Notes under the pieces: generated by a model | What the model saw: only the letters and a program-made list of their open reading frames with translations | What the model was told of the DNA's origin: nothing | The model's database searches: none | Assembly (NCBI RefSeq): GCF_040529045.1 | Contig: NZ_CP131914.1 | Span: 3,828,501-3,892,500, forward strand | Length of the DNA: 64,000 nucleotides | Source of the DNA: Xanthomonas indica | Lineage (GTDB): Bacteria; Pseudomonadota; Gammaproteobacteria; Xanthomonadales; Xanthomonadaceae | Reading direction: 5' to 3' | Position numbers and translations under genes: made by a program | Shown here: piece after piece, positions 18,419-27,427 of the stretch | Layout: each line of letters starts with the position of its first letter | Position numbering within the stretch: the first letter of the stretch is position 1

Positions 18419-19366
18419 TCAGCCCAGCAAGGTCTCCAGCACCGCCATGCGCACCGCCACGCCGTTGGCGACCTGGCGCAGGATGCACGACTGCGCGCCG
18501 TCGGCGACCTCGTCGGTGATCTCCACGCCGCGGTTGATCGGGCCCGGATGCAGCACCACCGCATCCTTCGACGCGCGGCGCAGGCGCTCGGCGGTGAGGC
18601 CGTACTGGCCGTGGTAATCCTCCAGCGAGGTCACTAGGCCTTCCTCCATGCGCTCGCGCTGCAGGCGCAGCATCATCACCGCGTCCACGCCGTCGAGCAT
18701 GGCGTCGAAATCCTCGCCGACCACGCAGCCGTCCAGGGTGCCGTCGTCGGGCAGCAGCGCGCGCGGGCCGCACACCCGCACTTCGCCGGCGCCGAGGGTG
18801 CGCAGCGCGTGCAGGTCCGAGCGCGCCACCCGCGAGTGCTTGACGTCGCCGACGATGACCAGCTTGAGCTTGGAGAAATCACCACCCTTGGCGTGGCGCA
18901 GGGTCAGCATGTCGAGCAGGCCCTGGGTGGGATGCGCGCTGCGGCCGTCGCCGGCGTTGATCAGCGCGGTGCCCTCGCCCGCGGCTTCGGCCAGGCGCTC
19001 CACCGCGCCGTCCTCCGGATGGCGCACGATGAAACCGCGCACGCCCATCGCTTCCAGATTCTTCAGCGTGTCGCGCGCGGTCTCGCCCTTGCGCGTGGAC
19101 GAGGTGGAGGCATCGAAGTTCAGCACGTCGGCGCCGAGCCGCTGCGCGGCCAGGTGGAACGAGCTGCGGGTGCGCGTGGACGGTTCGAAGAACAGCGTGC
19201 ACACCGCGGTGCCGGCCAGTACGTTGCGCTTGCCGACCCGGCCCACCGCCGCGTCGCGGATCTGCCCGGCGCGGTCCAGCAGTTGCAGCAGGGTCGCGCG
19301 CGGCAGCCCTTCCAGGGTCAGCAGGTGGCGCAGGCGCCCGTTCGAATCGAGTTGCGGATCAGTCAT
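18419..19366 (-). CDS. pyrB: Aspartate carbamoyltransferase catalytic chain
   Basis: 315 residues, full length. It joins carbamoyl phosphate and aspartate in the first committed step of pyrimidine synthesis. Carbamoyl-phosphate motif FFEPSTRTRSSF, the HPTQGLLD segment, the aspartate-side loop RLQRER, and HPGPINRG are all present. It is the third gene of yqgE-ruvX-pyrB and begins 19 bases after ruvX, so it is surely co-transcribed. No pyrI regulatory chain or pyrC-like dihydroorotase follows in this window, unlike in Pseudomonas, where an inactive pyrC' partner is adjacent. Confidence 0.97.
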   Translation of the reverse strand: MTDPQLDSNGRLRHLLTLEGLPRATLLQLLDRAGQIRDAAVGRVGKRNVLAGTAVCTLFFEPSTRTRSSFHLAAQRLGADVLNFDASTSSTRKGETARDTLKNLEAMGVRGFIVRHPEDGAVERLAEAAGEGTALINAGDGRSAHPTQGLLDMLTLRHAKGGDFSKLKLVIVGDVKHSRVARSDLHALRTLGAGEVRVCGPRALLPDDGTLDGCVVGEDFDAMLDGVDAVMMLRLQRERMEEGLVTSLEDYHGQYGLTAERLRRASKDAVVLHPGPINRGVEITDEVADGAQSCILRQVANGVAVRMAVLETLLG

Positions 19367-19385
19367 GGCGGGTCCGGGCTGGGGA

Positions 19386-19898
19386 TCAGGAAAGGGGAAT
19401 GGCGTCGTCGGGCGCGGCCAGCCAGCGCTCGACGATCACCGCGGCGGCCACCGCGTCCAGCGCGGCGGCATCGCGGCGGCGCTTGCGGCCGGCGGCACGG
19501 TCCACCGCGAAGCGTTGCGCGGCCTCGACCGAGCTGGAGCGTTCGTCGACCAGCACCACCGGCAGGCGGTAGCGCGCGCCGAGTTCGCGGGCGAAGGCAT
19601 GCGCGCGCTTGCGGTTGGGCTGGTCGGCACCGTCGAGGGTGAGCGGATCGCCGACCACCAGGCCGTGCGGCCGCCATTCGGCGTGCAGGCGGTCCAGCGC
19701 CGGCCAGTCCGGCCCCTGCGCGTGCACGTCGATCACCGCCAGCGCGCGCGCGCCGGTGCCGAACGGGCTGCCGACGGCCACGCCGATGCGGCGGTGGCCG
19801 ACGTCGAAGCCGAGCACGGTGCCGTCGCGGCGGATCGTCGCGGGCGTGGCGCTGGCGGGCGCAGGCGCTCCGGACTCAGGCAGGCCGGACTCAGGCAT
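19386..19898 (-). CDS. ruvX: Holliday-junction resolvase-like / pre-16S rRNA nuclease YqgF (RuvX)
   Basis: 170 residues with the RNase H-like fold of YqgF/RuvX. Motifs [25 protein letters not shown] and [11 protein letters not shown] hold the catalytic acidic residues. In E. coli the protein processes the 5' end of 16S rRNA. The start at 19898 is preferred because it overlaps the yqgE stop by eight bases, typical of coupled translation. The N-terminal 15 residues before the fold are Pro/Ala-rich and hold a short SGLPESG repeat. Confidence 0.93.
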   Translation of the reverse strand: MPESGLPESGAPAPASATPATIRRDGTVLGFDVGHRRIGVAVGSPFGTGARALAVIDVHAQGPDWPALDRLHAEWRPHGLVVGDPLTLDGADQPNRKRAHAFARELGARYRLPVVLVDERSSSVEAAQRFAVDRAAGRKRRRDAAALDAVAAAVIVERWLAAPDDAIPLS

Positions 19899-20457
19899 GC
19901 CCGCTGTAATCGGTGAGGCGGAACAGGTCCACGCCGATGCGCCCGGCGGCGGTCTGCCAGCGTCGCTCCAGCGGCAGCTCGAACAGCAGCTCGGCATCGG
20001 CGGGGGCGGTCAGCCAGCTGTTCTCGCCCAATTCGTATTCCAGTTGGCCGGCGCCCCAGCCGGCGCAGCCCAGCGCGACCACCGCGTTGCGCGGCCCCTC
20101 GCCACGCGCCATCGCCTCGAGCACGTCGCGCGAGGTGGTCAGGAACAGGCCGTCGCCGAACGCCAGGCTGGAATCCCAGCCGTGCGCGCCATCGTGGATG
20201 ACGAAGCCGCGCTCCGGATGCACTGGCCCGCCGCTGAGCACCACCTGCTCGCGCAGCGCGGCATCGATGGTGTCGATGCCCATCTGCTCCAGCACTTCGC
20301 CCAGGGTGTATTCGGAGGCGCGGTTGACCACCACGCCCATCGCGCCGTTCTCGTCGTGCTGGCAGATCAGCGCCACGCTGCGGGCGAAGTTGGGATCGGA
20401 CAGCGCCGGCAGCGCGATCAGCAGTTGGTTGGCCAGAGGCGTGGGCAAAGCGGACAT
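19891..20457 (-). CDS. yqgE: YqgE/AlgH family protein
   Basis: 188 residues of the DUF179 family. Typical segments are [10 protein letters not shown] near the start, [34 protein letters not shown] and [15 protein letters not shown]. The molecular role is unknown; AlgH was named for an effect on alginate in Pseudomonas. It is the first gene of the yqgE-ruvX-pyrB operon and is divergent from the DUF4153 gene across 105 bases, which should contain both promoters. Confidence 0.94.
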   Translation of the reverse strand: MSALPTPLANQLLIALPALSDPNFARSVALICQHDENGAMGVVVNRASEYTLGEVLEQMGIDTIDAALREQVVLSGGPVHPERGFVIHDGAHGWDSSLAFGDGLFLTTSRDVLEAMARGEGPRNAVVALGCAGWGAGQLEYELGENSWLTAPADAELLFELPLERRWQTAAGRIGVDLFRLTDYSGHA

Positions 20458-20562
20458 GGCCCCATTCTATCGTCCCTCCCGCGTGCGCGCTGCCCGGGCT
20501 GCGGCGGGCTGCCATAATCCGCCCGATCGCGGCCCCGACCGGGCGCCCAGGAGCACGCACGC

Positions 20563-22356
20563 ATGGACACGCCCCCCGACCTGCCACGCCAGACCCGCGC
20601 CTTCATCGTCCTGGTGGCCCTGCTGCAGGGCGCACTGCTGTACCTGGCGCAGCGCGGCGCCGAGAGCGGGCTGTGGCCGTTCGGCTCGCTGGGCGGACGG
20701 GTGTGCTGGTACACCCTGGTGCTGACCGTGCCGACCATGACCCTGCTGTCGGTGCGGCACCTGGGCGCGCTGCGTCTGTGGCAGCACACCATCGCGGTGG
20801 CGGTGCTGGTGGCGGCCCTGTCCGCCTGGGCCGTCTGGAACGCCACCGGCGCCCCCGGCCTGCGCGCCAGCGAGGTGCTGGGCCCGTTCGGCGCGACCGT
20901 GGCGCTGGCGATGTTCGTGCTGCTGCCGTGGCTGCAGTGCCGGCTGCAGCACGGGCGCTGGCAGGCGCCGTACCGCGACCTGTTCGAGCATGCCTGGCAG
21001 AACGCGCTGACCCTGGCGCTGGCGCTGCTGTTCGTCGGCATCTGCTGGCTGGTGCTGTGGCTGTGGGGCGCGCTGTTCGCGCTGGTCAAGCTGACCCTGT
21101 TCCGCGACCTGTTCCGGCAAACCGCCTTCGTCTACCTGGCCACCGGCACCATGTTCGGCCTGGGCCTGCTGATCGGCCGCACCCAGCAGCGCGCGGTGCA
21201 GGTGCTGCGGCAGATCCTGTTCGCGATCTGCACCGGGCTGCTGCCGCTGCTGGCGTTCGTGGCGGTGCTGTTCGCCCTGAGCCTTCCGTTCACCGGCCTG
21301 CAGCCGCTGTGGGAGACCCGCGCGGCGGCCAGCATCCTGATCGCGGTGGTGGTCACGCTGGTGGTCTTCGTCAACGCGGTGTACCAGGACGGCACCGCCG
21401 AGGCGCCCTACCCGGCCTGGCTGCAACGGGTGATCGACGCCGGGCTGCTGAGCCTGCCGCTGTACGCCGGGCTGGCGCTGTACGCGCTGTGGCTGCGCAT
21501 CGATCAGTACGGCTGGAGCGCCGAACGCTTTGCCGGCGTGCTGGTGGCGGTGGTCGCCTGCGGCTACGCATGCGGCTATGCCTGGGCGGTGCTGCGGCCG
21601 GGCGCGCGCTGGCTGCAGCCGCTGGCGCCGGTGAACCGGGTGCTGTCGTGGGTGGTGATCGGCCTGGCGCTGGCGGCCAGCTCGCCGCTGCTGGACCCCT
21701 ACCGCATCGTCGTCGGCGATCAGATGCAGCGCATGGCCGACGGCCGCACCAGCGCGGCGCACCTGGACCTGGCCTACCTGCGCTTCGACAGCGGCCGCCG
21801 CGGCTACCGCGCGGTACAGGCGCTGCGCGAGGTGCCCGCCTTCGCCGACGACCCGGTGCAGCGCGAACGCCTGCAACGCATGCTGCAGCGGCAGCAGCGC
21901 TGGGGTGGCGACACCAACGATGCGCCGCGCAGCACCGATCCGCTGCAGGTGCGCCAGCGCATCGTATTGGCCGCCGCCAGCGCCGACCCCGACGCCGTCT
22001 GGTGGCAGGCGCTGCTGGCCGGGCGCATCGAGGACGCCAACTGCCGGCGCGAGGGCGCGCACTGCGTGGTCCTGCGCCGCGACCTGGACGGCGATGGCCA
22101 CGACGACGTGCTGCTGTGCAATGCCAGCGTCGGCTACGGCGTCGAATGCCGCATCCACACCGAGGTGGGCAGTGGCTGGCGCGACGTGGCGCGCACGCAT
22201 TTCTTCCCGCGTCGCGGCGACAACGCCGAAGCGCTGTACCAGGCGCTGCGCGACGGCAAGTTGCAGTTGCTGCCGCGGCGCTGGCCCGACCTGCAGCTGC
22301 CGGGAACCCGGCGGACCGAGGTGTACGCCGCCGACCCCAACGACCAGACCGACTGA
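20563..22356 (+). CDS. DUF4153 membrane protein with a C-terminal soluble domain
   Basis: 597 residues. About twelve hydrophobic helices fill residues 15-390, matching DUF4153 membrane proteins of unknown function. The remaining 200 residues are soluble and helical, and contain DLDGDGHDDVLLC (residues 507-519), an EF-hand/FG-GAP-like calcium loop with aspartates at the expected spacing. It probably senses or scaffolds at the inner membrane, but no function is known. The next gene, tag, begins 14 bases after the stop, so the two are likely co-transcribed. Confidence 0.8.
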   Translation: MDTPPDLPRQTRAFIVLVALLQGALLYLAQRGAESGLWPFGSLGGRVCWYTLVLTVPTMTLLSVRHLGALRLWQHTIAVAVLVAALSAWAVWNATGAPGLRASEVLGPFGATVALAMFVLLPWLQCRLQHGRWQAPYRDLFEHAWQNALTLALALLFVGICWLVLWLWGALFALVKLTLFRDLFRQTAFVYLATGTMFGLGLLIGRTQQRAVQVLRQILFAICTGLLPLLAFVAVLFALSLPFTGLQPLWETRAAASILIAVVVTLVVFVNAVYQDGTAEAPYPAWLQRVIDAGLLSLPLYAGLALYALWLRIDQYGWSAERFAGVLVAVVACGYACGYAWAVLRPGARWLQPLAPVNRVLSWVVIGLALAASSPLLDPYRIVVGDQMQRMADGRTSAAHLDLAYLRFDSGRRGYRAVQALREVPAFADDPVQRERLQRMLQRQQRWGGDTNDAPRSTDPLQVRQRIVLAAASADPDAVWWQALLAGRIEDANCRREGAHCVVLRRDLDGDGHDDVLLCNASVGYGVECRIHTEVGSGWRDVARTHFFPRRGDNAEALYQALRDGKLQLLPRRWPDLQLPGTRRTEVYAADPNDQTD

Positions 22357-22370
22357 CGGACACCCGCCGC

Positions 22371-22910
22371 ATGAGCAGCTATTGCGATATCGCCCCCGGG
22401 CACCCGGTGCACGGCCACTATCACGACCACGAGTATGGCGTCCCGCAACGCGCCGAAGCCGACCTGTTCGAGCGGCTGGTGCTGGAGATCAACCAGGCCG
22501 GGCTGAGCTGGGAGCTGATGCTGAAGAAACGTGTCGGGTTCCGCGCCGCCTACGCCGGGTTCGACGTGGACACGGTGGCGGCCTTCGGCGAGGCCGACGT
22601 GCTGCGCCTGCTCGGCGACGCCGGCATCATCCGCAACCGGCTCAAGGTGCAGGCGGCGATCCACAACGCGCAGGTGATCCAGCGCCTGCGCGCCAGCCAC
22701 GGCAGCTTCGCCGCCTGGCTGGACGCGCAGCACCCGCGCAGCAAGGCCGAGTGGATCAAGCTGTTCAAGCGCACCTTCCGCTTCACCGGCGGCGAGATCA
22801 CCGGCGAGTTCCTGATGAGCCTGGGCTACCTGCCCGGCGCGCACCGCGAGGACTGCCCGGCGTTCGCGCGCATCGCGCAGCTGGATCCGCCATGGATGCG
22901 CGCTGGCTGA
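22371..22910 (+). CDS. tag: DNA-3-methyladenine glycosylase I
   Basis: 179 residues. It removes 3-methyladenine from DNA in base-excision repair. The family hallmark HYHDHEYGVP, the helix with catalytic Glu FERLVLEINQAGLSWE, and the zinc ligands (an N-terminal Cys in SSYCDIA and the C-terminal HREDCPAF) are present. The N-terminus is slightly divergent from E. coli Tag: the stretch after the first Cys has an unusual His-rich run. It starts 14 bases after the DUF4153 gene. Confidence 0.9.
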   Translation: MSSYCDIAPGHPVHGHYHDHEYGVPQRAEADLFERLVLEINQAGLSWELMLKKRVGFRAAYAGFDVDTVAAFGEADVLRLLGDAGIIRNRLKVQAAIHNAQVIQRLRASHGSFAAWLDAQHPRSKAEWIKLFKRTFRFTGGEITGEFLMSLGYLPGAHREDCPAFARIAQLDPPWMRAG

Positions 22911-22992
22911 GCCCACTGCGCGAGGCCCGGCACGACACCGCCTTGCCGCCGCCTGCACGGGCACTGCACGAGGCCGCCGGCATGGTCGGTGC

Positions 22993-23901
22993 ATGGCTTT
23001 GCGCATCGGCATTTCCGGCTGGCGCTACCCGCGCTGGCGCGGCGTCTTCTACCCGTCCGAGCTGACCCAGCGGCGGGAGCTGGAGTACGCCGCGCATTGC
23101 TTCCGCTCGGTGGAACTCAACGGCTCGTTCTATTCGCTGCAGACCCCGAAGAGCTACGCCGCCTGGCATGACGCCACGCCGCGCGGCTTCGTGTTCGCGG
23201 TCAAGGGGCCGCGCTTCGTCACCCACCTGAAGCGGCTGCGCGACTGCGAGCAGCCGCTGGCCAACTTCTTCGCCTCCGGCCTGCTCGCGCTGGGGCCGAA
23301 GCTGGGGCCGCTGCTGTGGCAGTTGCCGCCCTCGCTGGCCTTCGACCACGACCTGCTGGACGCCTTCCTTTCGCTGCTGCCGCGCACCAGCGAAGCCGCC
23401 CTGGCGCTGGCGCGCAAACGCGACACTGCGCGCATGCGCGAGCGCAGCGTGCTGCGGATCGACCGCAACCGGCGCCTGCGCCATGCGCTGGAAGTGCGCC
23501 ACCCCAGCTTCGCCACGCCGGAGGCGGTGGCCTTGCTTCGGAAACATCGGGTGGCGCTGGTGCAGGCCGACACCGCCGGCAAGTGGCCGTACCTGGAAGA
23601 CGTGACTGCCGACTTTTTGTACCTGCGCCTGCACGGCGATGCGCAGCTCTACGCCAGCGGCTACGACGACAAGGCGCTCGACGCCTGGGCCAAGCGCATC
23701 GACGCCTGGCATCGCGGCAGCGAGCCGGCCGACGCGCAGCGGGTCGGCCCGCGCGCGCCGACGCGGGCGCGGCGCGACGTGTACTGCTATTTCGACAACG
23801 ACATGAAGGTGCACGCGCCGTTCGACGCGCGGCGCCTGGCGCAACGGCTGGGCGTGCCGACGCCGTGCCTGGCGCGCGGCGACAGCAACAGCGAGGATTG
23901 A
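22993..23901 (+). CDS. DUF72 family protein
   Basis: 302 residues with a TIM-barrel-like DUF72 fold. Typical features are the N-terminal IGISGWRYPRWRGVFYP, ELNGSFYSLQTPKSYAAWHD, FVFAVKGPRFVTHLKRL and, near the end, DVYCYFDNDMKVHAP. Function is unknown in all bacteria. It is 82 bases after tag and on the same strand, and probably belongs to the same transcript; a possible link with nucleic-acid repair is only suggested by position. Confidence 0.92.
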   Translation: MALRIGISGWRYPRWRGVFYPSELTQRRELEYAAHCFRSVELNGSFYSLQTPKSYAAWHDATPRGFVFAVKGPRFVTHLKRLRDCEQPLANFFASGLLALGPKLGPLLWQLPPSLAFDHDLLDAFLSLLPRTSEAALALARKRDTARMRERSVLRIDRNRRLRHALEVRHPSFATPEAVALLRKHRVALVQADTAGKWPYLEDVTADFLYLRLHGDAQLYASGYDDKALDAWAKRIDAWHRGSEPADAQRVGPRAPTRARRDVYCYFDNDMKVHAPFDARRLAQRLGVPTPCLARGDSNSED

Positions 23902-23958
23902 GCAGCCCGCTGTGCCGGAACTGCGCGTCACACCAGGGCGCTGTCCCACCGCTGTCCC

Positions 23959-24025
23959 GTAGGAGCGGCTTCAGCCGCGACGCGGCGGTACCGGCCATGC
24001 CCGTCGCGGCTGAAGCCGCTCCTGC
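23959..24025. repeat. REP-like inverted pair
   Basis: GTAGGAGCGGCTTCAG at 23959 (23 bases) and its inverted partner at 24003-24025. It sits between the convergent DUF72 and flavoprotein genes and probably ends both transcripts. Confidence 0.75.
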
Positions 24026-24155
24026 GCACTGCCTTTCGTCGTGATGAAAGGATCGCGGACGTCACGCCTGCGCGTGCCTGCCTCTCCCATCGTGCTCAAA
24101 GACGCGCTGCCGACGCACTGGGGCGGGCCAGGCGCCTTGCCCCAGCGCAACCGCA

Positions 24156-25298
24156 TCACCCCGCCAGCCGCGCCTGCCAGAACGGCGCCTGCGCCCAGCG
24201 CCGCTCGCGCGCATACAAGGCCCCGCGTTCGCGCAGGTAGGCGCGGAAGCGCGCGAACACGCCGTCCTGGTACGCCGCCAGCGGTGCCGGGCCAGCACCT
24301 TGCAGATGCGCTGCCAGCGCGTGCGCGGCCGCCTCGCCGTCCTGCAAGGCCTTGACGATGCCGTGGGCGGTCAGCGGATCGTAGGCGCTGGCCGCGTCGC
24401 CCACCGCCAGCCAGTCCTCACCCACCACGCGGCTGAGAATCGCCGACGGCCCCAGCGCCGCGATCAGGCCATCGGCCTCGGGCGCACGTGCCTGGCCCTG
24501 CGCCAACCATTGCGCAACGTGCCGGGTCTGGTGCGCCGCCGCCAGCCACGCGTCGCGGTCCAGGAAGTGCCGTTGCCGGCGCGGCTCCAGCGCCAGGGCC
24601 AGCATCAGGCGCTGGTCCGGCAATTTCGCCGCATACCACCAGCCGTCGGCGCAGGCCTCCAGCAAGGCCTGCGAGGGAATCGCCTCGGCCTGCTCCAGCG
24701 CGAACACGCCGGCGACGAAGGCCAGGCAGTCCACCTCGTTGCGGGCAACGCCCAACCGCCGCACGGCTGCGGCGGCGATGCCGCTGGCATCCACCAGGAA
24801 CCCGGCGCGCAGCCGGCGCACGTCGCCCTGCGCGCCGTGCAGCTCCAGCACGTGATCGCCATCGGCGGCGCGGCCAACCGCGCCCAGGCGCAGGCCGCGC
24901 AGCAGCGTGCCGCCCTGCGCCGGCACCGCCGCGGCCAGCATCGCATCGAAGGCGGCGCGGTCCACGTGCCAGCCCTTGCCCTGGCCGGCGACGATGAAAT
25001 CGTTGTAGCCCAGCTCCGGCCGGCCCCAACTGGCGCAGCTGCCGGCCGAAGCCAGCGGCCGCTGCGCCAGGAACGCCTCCCACACGCCCAGCCGCTGCAG
25101 CGCCGCGCTGGCGGTCGGCGCCAGCGCCTCGCCCAGCCGCCAGCCCGCGGCGCGGCCCATGTCCACCACCACCACGTCCTCGACCCCGCGCGCGGCCAGC
25201 GCCAGCGCGGTGGCGCAGCCGGCGGCGCCGCCGCCGACGATGGCGACGGCGCAGCGGTCGTCCGAGGTCAGCGCAGCCGCCGGCTCAGGCAAGGCCAT
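24156..25298 (-). CDS. LodB/GoxB-type FAD-dependent maturation enzyme
   Basis: 380 residues. An N-terminal Rossmann motif VAIVGGGAAGCATALALAARG binds FAD; WLAVGDAASAYDPLTAHGI is the second flavin-contact motif of the halogenase/monooxygenase-like family. Genes of this kind beside lodA encode the flavoprotein that builds the cysteine tryptophylquinone (CTQ) cofactor inside the oxidase (established for Marinomonas LodB and GoxB). Its start overlaps the end of the oxidase gene by 14 bases, so translation is coupled. It is the last gene of the three-gene operon. Confidence 0.87.
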   Translation of the reverse strand: MALPEPAAALTSDDRCAVAIVGGGAAGCATALALAARGVEDVVVVDMGRAAGWRLGEALAPTASAALQRLGVWEAFLAQRPLASAGSCASWGRPELGYNDFIVAGQGKGWHVDRAAFDAMLAAAVPAQGGTLLRGLRLGAVGRAADGDHVLELHGAQGDVRRLRAGFLVDASGIAAAAVRRLGVARNEVDCLAFVAGVFALEQAEAIPSQALLEACADGWWYAAKLPDQRLMLALALEPRRQRHFLDRDAWLAAAHQTRHVAQWLAQGQARAPEADGLIAALGPSAILSRVVGEDWLAVGDAASAYDPLTAHGIVKALQDGEAAAHALAAHLQGAGPAPLAAYQDGVFARFRAYLRERGALYARERRWAQAPFWQARLAG

Positions 25299-27390
25299 CG
25301 CTGTCGGCGCGCGCCTTGGCCGATCCCGGCGAATAGGCCGGAATGTTCGCCATCGGCCACGGGGCGACGAACTCCTGTCCCACCTCGAACTCGCTGGCCA
25401 CTTCCAGGAACAGGTCGGGCGGGTACGGCGGCAGCCCCGTCGCCTGCGGGATCTGCGCGCCGCTGATGATGAAGCCGACCTTGGCCCAGTTGGCCACGAA
25501 GTCCTCGTACTCCTGGAAGCGGCCGGCCTGCGCCGGGTAGTCGGTATCGGTGCCGTTGCCGCGTACCGAATACACCTGCTGCCTCACGTACCACGTCTGC
25601 TCCTGCTCGTCGAACTGGCACAACTCCAGCGGGTAGACCGCGAATGGCCGCTCCGCCGGCCACGACCAGAACAGGGTGTTGTTCGGATTGACCGTCTGCT
25701 GCCCGGGATTGGGATCGGGCAGATGGGTGGCGCAGGAGTTGTAGTCGGTGTGCCAGGGTACCGACATGAACTTGGACAGATCGCCCGGCTCCACCGGATG
25801 CGTTTGCAACGGCACATAGCCGAAGCTCAGGAACGCGCTGTCCTTGCTCGCCTTGCTGTAGTCCAGCGGCGCCTGGTTGATGCGGAACGGGCCACAGTCC
25901 TTGGCCTGCCAGTCCTGCACATAGAGATTGACGTCGCGGATCGGGAACGACACCTCGATGCCCGGGCTGTAGCGGCCGCCCAGGCAGTTCTGCAGGGTGA
26001 CCCGGTCCAGTGCTTCGCCCGGCCCCAGCGTCGGCGCGCCCACCTGCACGTAGTTGTTGCCGTGCCACTGGCTCAGCAGGAAGTACTGGGTGGAACTGAC
26101 GCTGAGGAAGCTCTTCTGCGCATCGCCCAGCGACAGCGGCATCATTGGCGAGCCGGTCTCGGTGTCCGCGGCGGAAGCCGGATCGCGGATCAGCGTCTTC
26201 AGGTTGGGAATCTTGGCGCTCGGATCGTCGGTCGGAAGGATCTGCCCGATCGTGTCGTGGCCCTTGACCGCCCCCGACGGCAGGTTGGTGTTCCAGCGCT
26301 GCAGCATCGCCGCGTGGAAGATCGGCTGGATGTCGTCGCTGAAGGACGGCTTATAGGTCGGCAGGAACCCGCCGTTGGCGTACAGCGACGGCACCAGGCC
26401 CAGTGTACGTACCCACACGTCGTAGACGTCGTCCCAGGTGGACACCACGTTGCGGGTCTGCGGCGCATAGCCCGGATCGCCGGTGACGTACCACGCGCCC
26501 TGCACGCTGGCGGTGCTGCCGTCGGTGAAGAGCAACACGGCATTGACCGGGCCATCGGCGGCATCGTCGTACCACAGGCCGTTCTCGGTCGGGTCGCCCA
26601 ACTCCGGATACTTGCCATCGGCCCCGATCACCGCCGAGGTCCGGGCGAAGCCGCCGGCGACGATCAGCGCGCCGTTGGCCTCCACGCGCATGTCGCCCAA
26701 CGAATCGAGCTTGCCGAGCGGTTCGTGCAGCGTATGGAACATCGAGGGGAAGCTGACCGGATAGGCCGGCTGCTGCTGGATCGTGCCGCCGGCATCTGCG
26801 TAGCTGGCGGTGGTGGTCATGTCGAAGGCGACCACGCTGCTGCCCGCGGCGGCGGCGCTGAGTGCGCGCGGGCCCGCATCGATCACCAACTGCCGCAACC
26901 GGGTCGGATCGTTGGGATCGGCCGGATTGGCCGCATCGGGATAGTTCGGGTTGCGCAGTTCCAGCAAGGCGGGCTCCTCGTAGGCACCGATGCCGCGGAA
27001 CTGGCCGCCCTGGCTCACCGTCGAATAGTTGTTGAGCTTCTTGTTGGCCAGGTGCACGGTCCAGACGATGTCCTTGACCGTCTTGCCGTCGATCGTGCTG
27101 CCCACGTCCACGCGCACACCGCCGCCGTTGGGATAGGTGCCGGAACTGCCGCTGGGGTAGGCGTAGATGTGGAAGCGCGCGGCCTGGCGCTTGACGTTGC
27201 CGTCGGCGTCGCGGAACTGCGCGGCGGTGATCGGCGTGGATTCGGTATCCGGCTGCACCGGCAGTCCGCCGAACAGGCCGTCGGCATCGCGGGTACCGGC
27301 CGCGGTGACCGGCGCGAGATAGAACTCCTGGCTGTCGCCGACGCGGCCGATGCCGATCGCCGGATGCACGCGAAACACGTTGCTGGTCAT
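25285..27390 (-). CDS. LodA/GoxA-type CTQ-dependent amino-acid oxidase
   Basis: 701 residues. The N-terminus VFRVHPAIGIGRVGDS and the later segments RFHIYAYP, LQNCLGGRYSPGIEVSF and VPWHTDYNSC are typical of the LodA family, whose members oxidise lysine or glycine with a self-processed cysteine tryptophylquinone. By position, Cys469 (in LQNCLGG) is the likely cysteine partner and Trp546 (in VPWHTDY) the likely tryptophan; this pairing is inference. There is no Sec or Tat signal, as in LodA itself, which is exported by an unknown route. The substrate cannot be read. The gene overlaps the flavoprotein gene and lies 37 bases after the haem lipoprotein gene. Confidence 0.9.
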   Translation of the reverse strand: MTSNVFRVHPAIGIGRVGDSQEFYLAPVTAAGTRDADGLFGGLPVQPDTESTPITAAQFRDADGNVKRQAARFHIYAYPSGSSGTYPNGGGVRVDVGSTIDGKTVKDIVWTVHLANKKLNNYSTVSQGGQFRGIGAYEEPALLELRNPNYPDAANPADPNDPTRLRQLVIDAGPRALSAAAAGSSVVAFDMTTTASYADAGGTIQQQPAYPVSFPSMFHTLHEPLGKLDSLGDMRVEANGALIVAGGFARTSAVIGADGKYPELGDPTENGLWYDDAADGPVNAVLLFTDGSTASVQGAWYVTGDPGYAPQTRNVVSTWDDVYDVWVRTLGLVPSLYANGGFLPTYKPSFSDDIQPIFHAAMLQRWNTNLPSGAVKGHDTIGQILPTDDPSAKIPNLKTLIRDPASAADTETGSPMMPLSLGDAQKSFLSVSSTQYFLLSQWHGNNYVQVGAPTLGPGEALDRVTLQNCLGGRYSPGIEVSFPIRDVNLYVQDWQAKDCGPFRINQAPLDYSKASKDSAFLSFGYVPLQTHPVEPGDLSKFMSVPWHTDYNSCATHLPDPNPGQQTVNPNNTLFWSWPAERPFAVYPLELCQFDEQEQTWYVRQQVYSVRGNGTDTDYPAQAGRFQEYEDFVANWAKVGFIISGAQIPQATGLPPYPPDLFLEVASEFEVGQEFVAPWPMANIPAYSPGSAKARADSDGLA

Positions 27391-27427
27391 GGTGACTTGC
27401 TCCTGATCCGGGTGAGAGGGACGCGCC

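Noticed and set aside
22893-23065. Small frame between tag and the DUF72 gene beginning MDARWLSPL
   Set aside because: Overlaps the tag end and DUF72 start and has no ribosome-binding site; coding character belongs to the two flanking genes.
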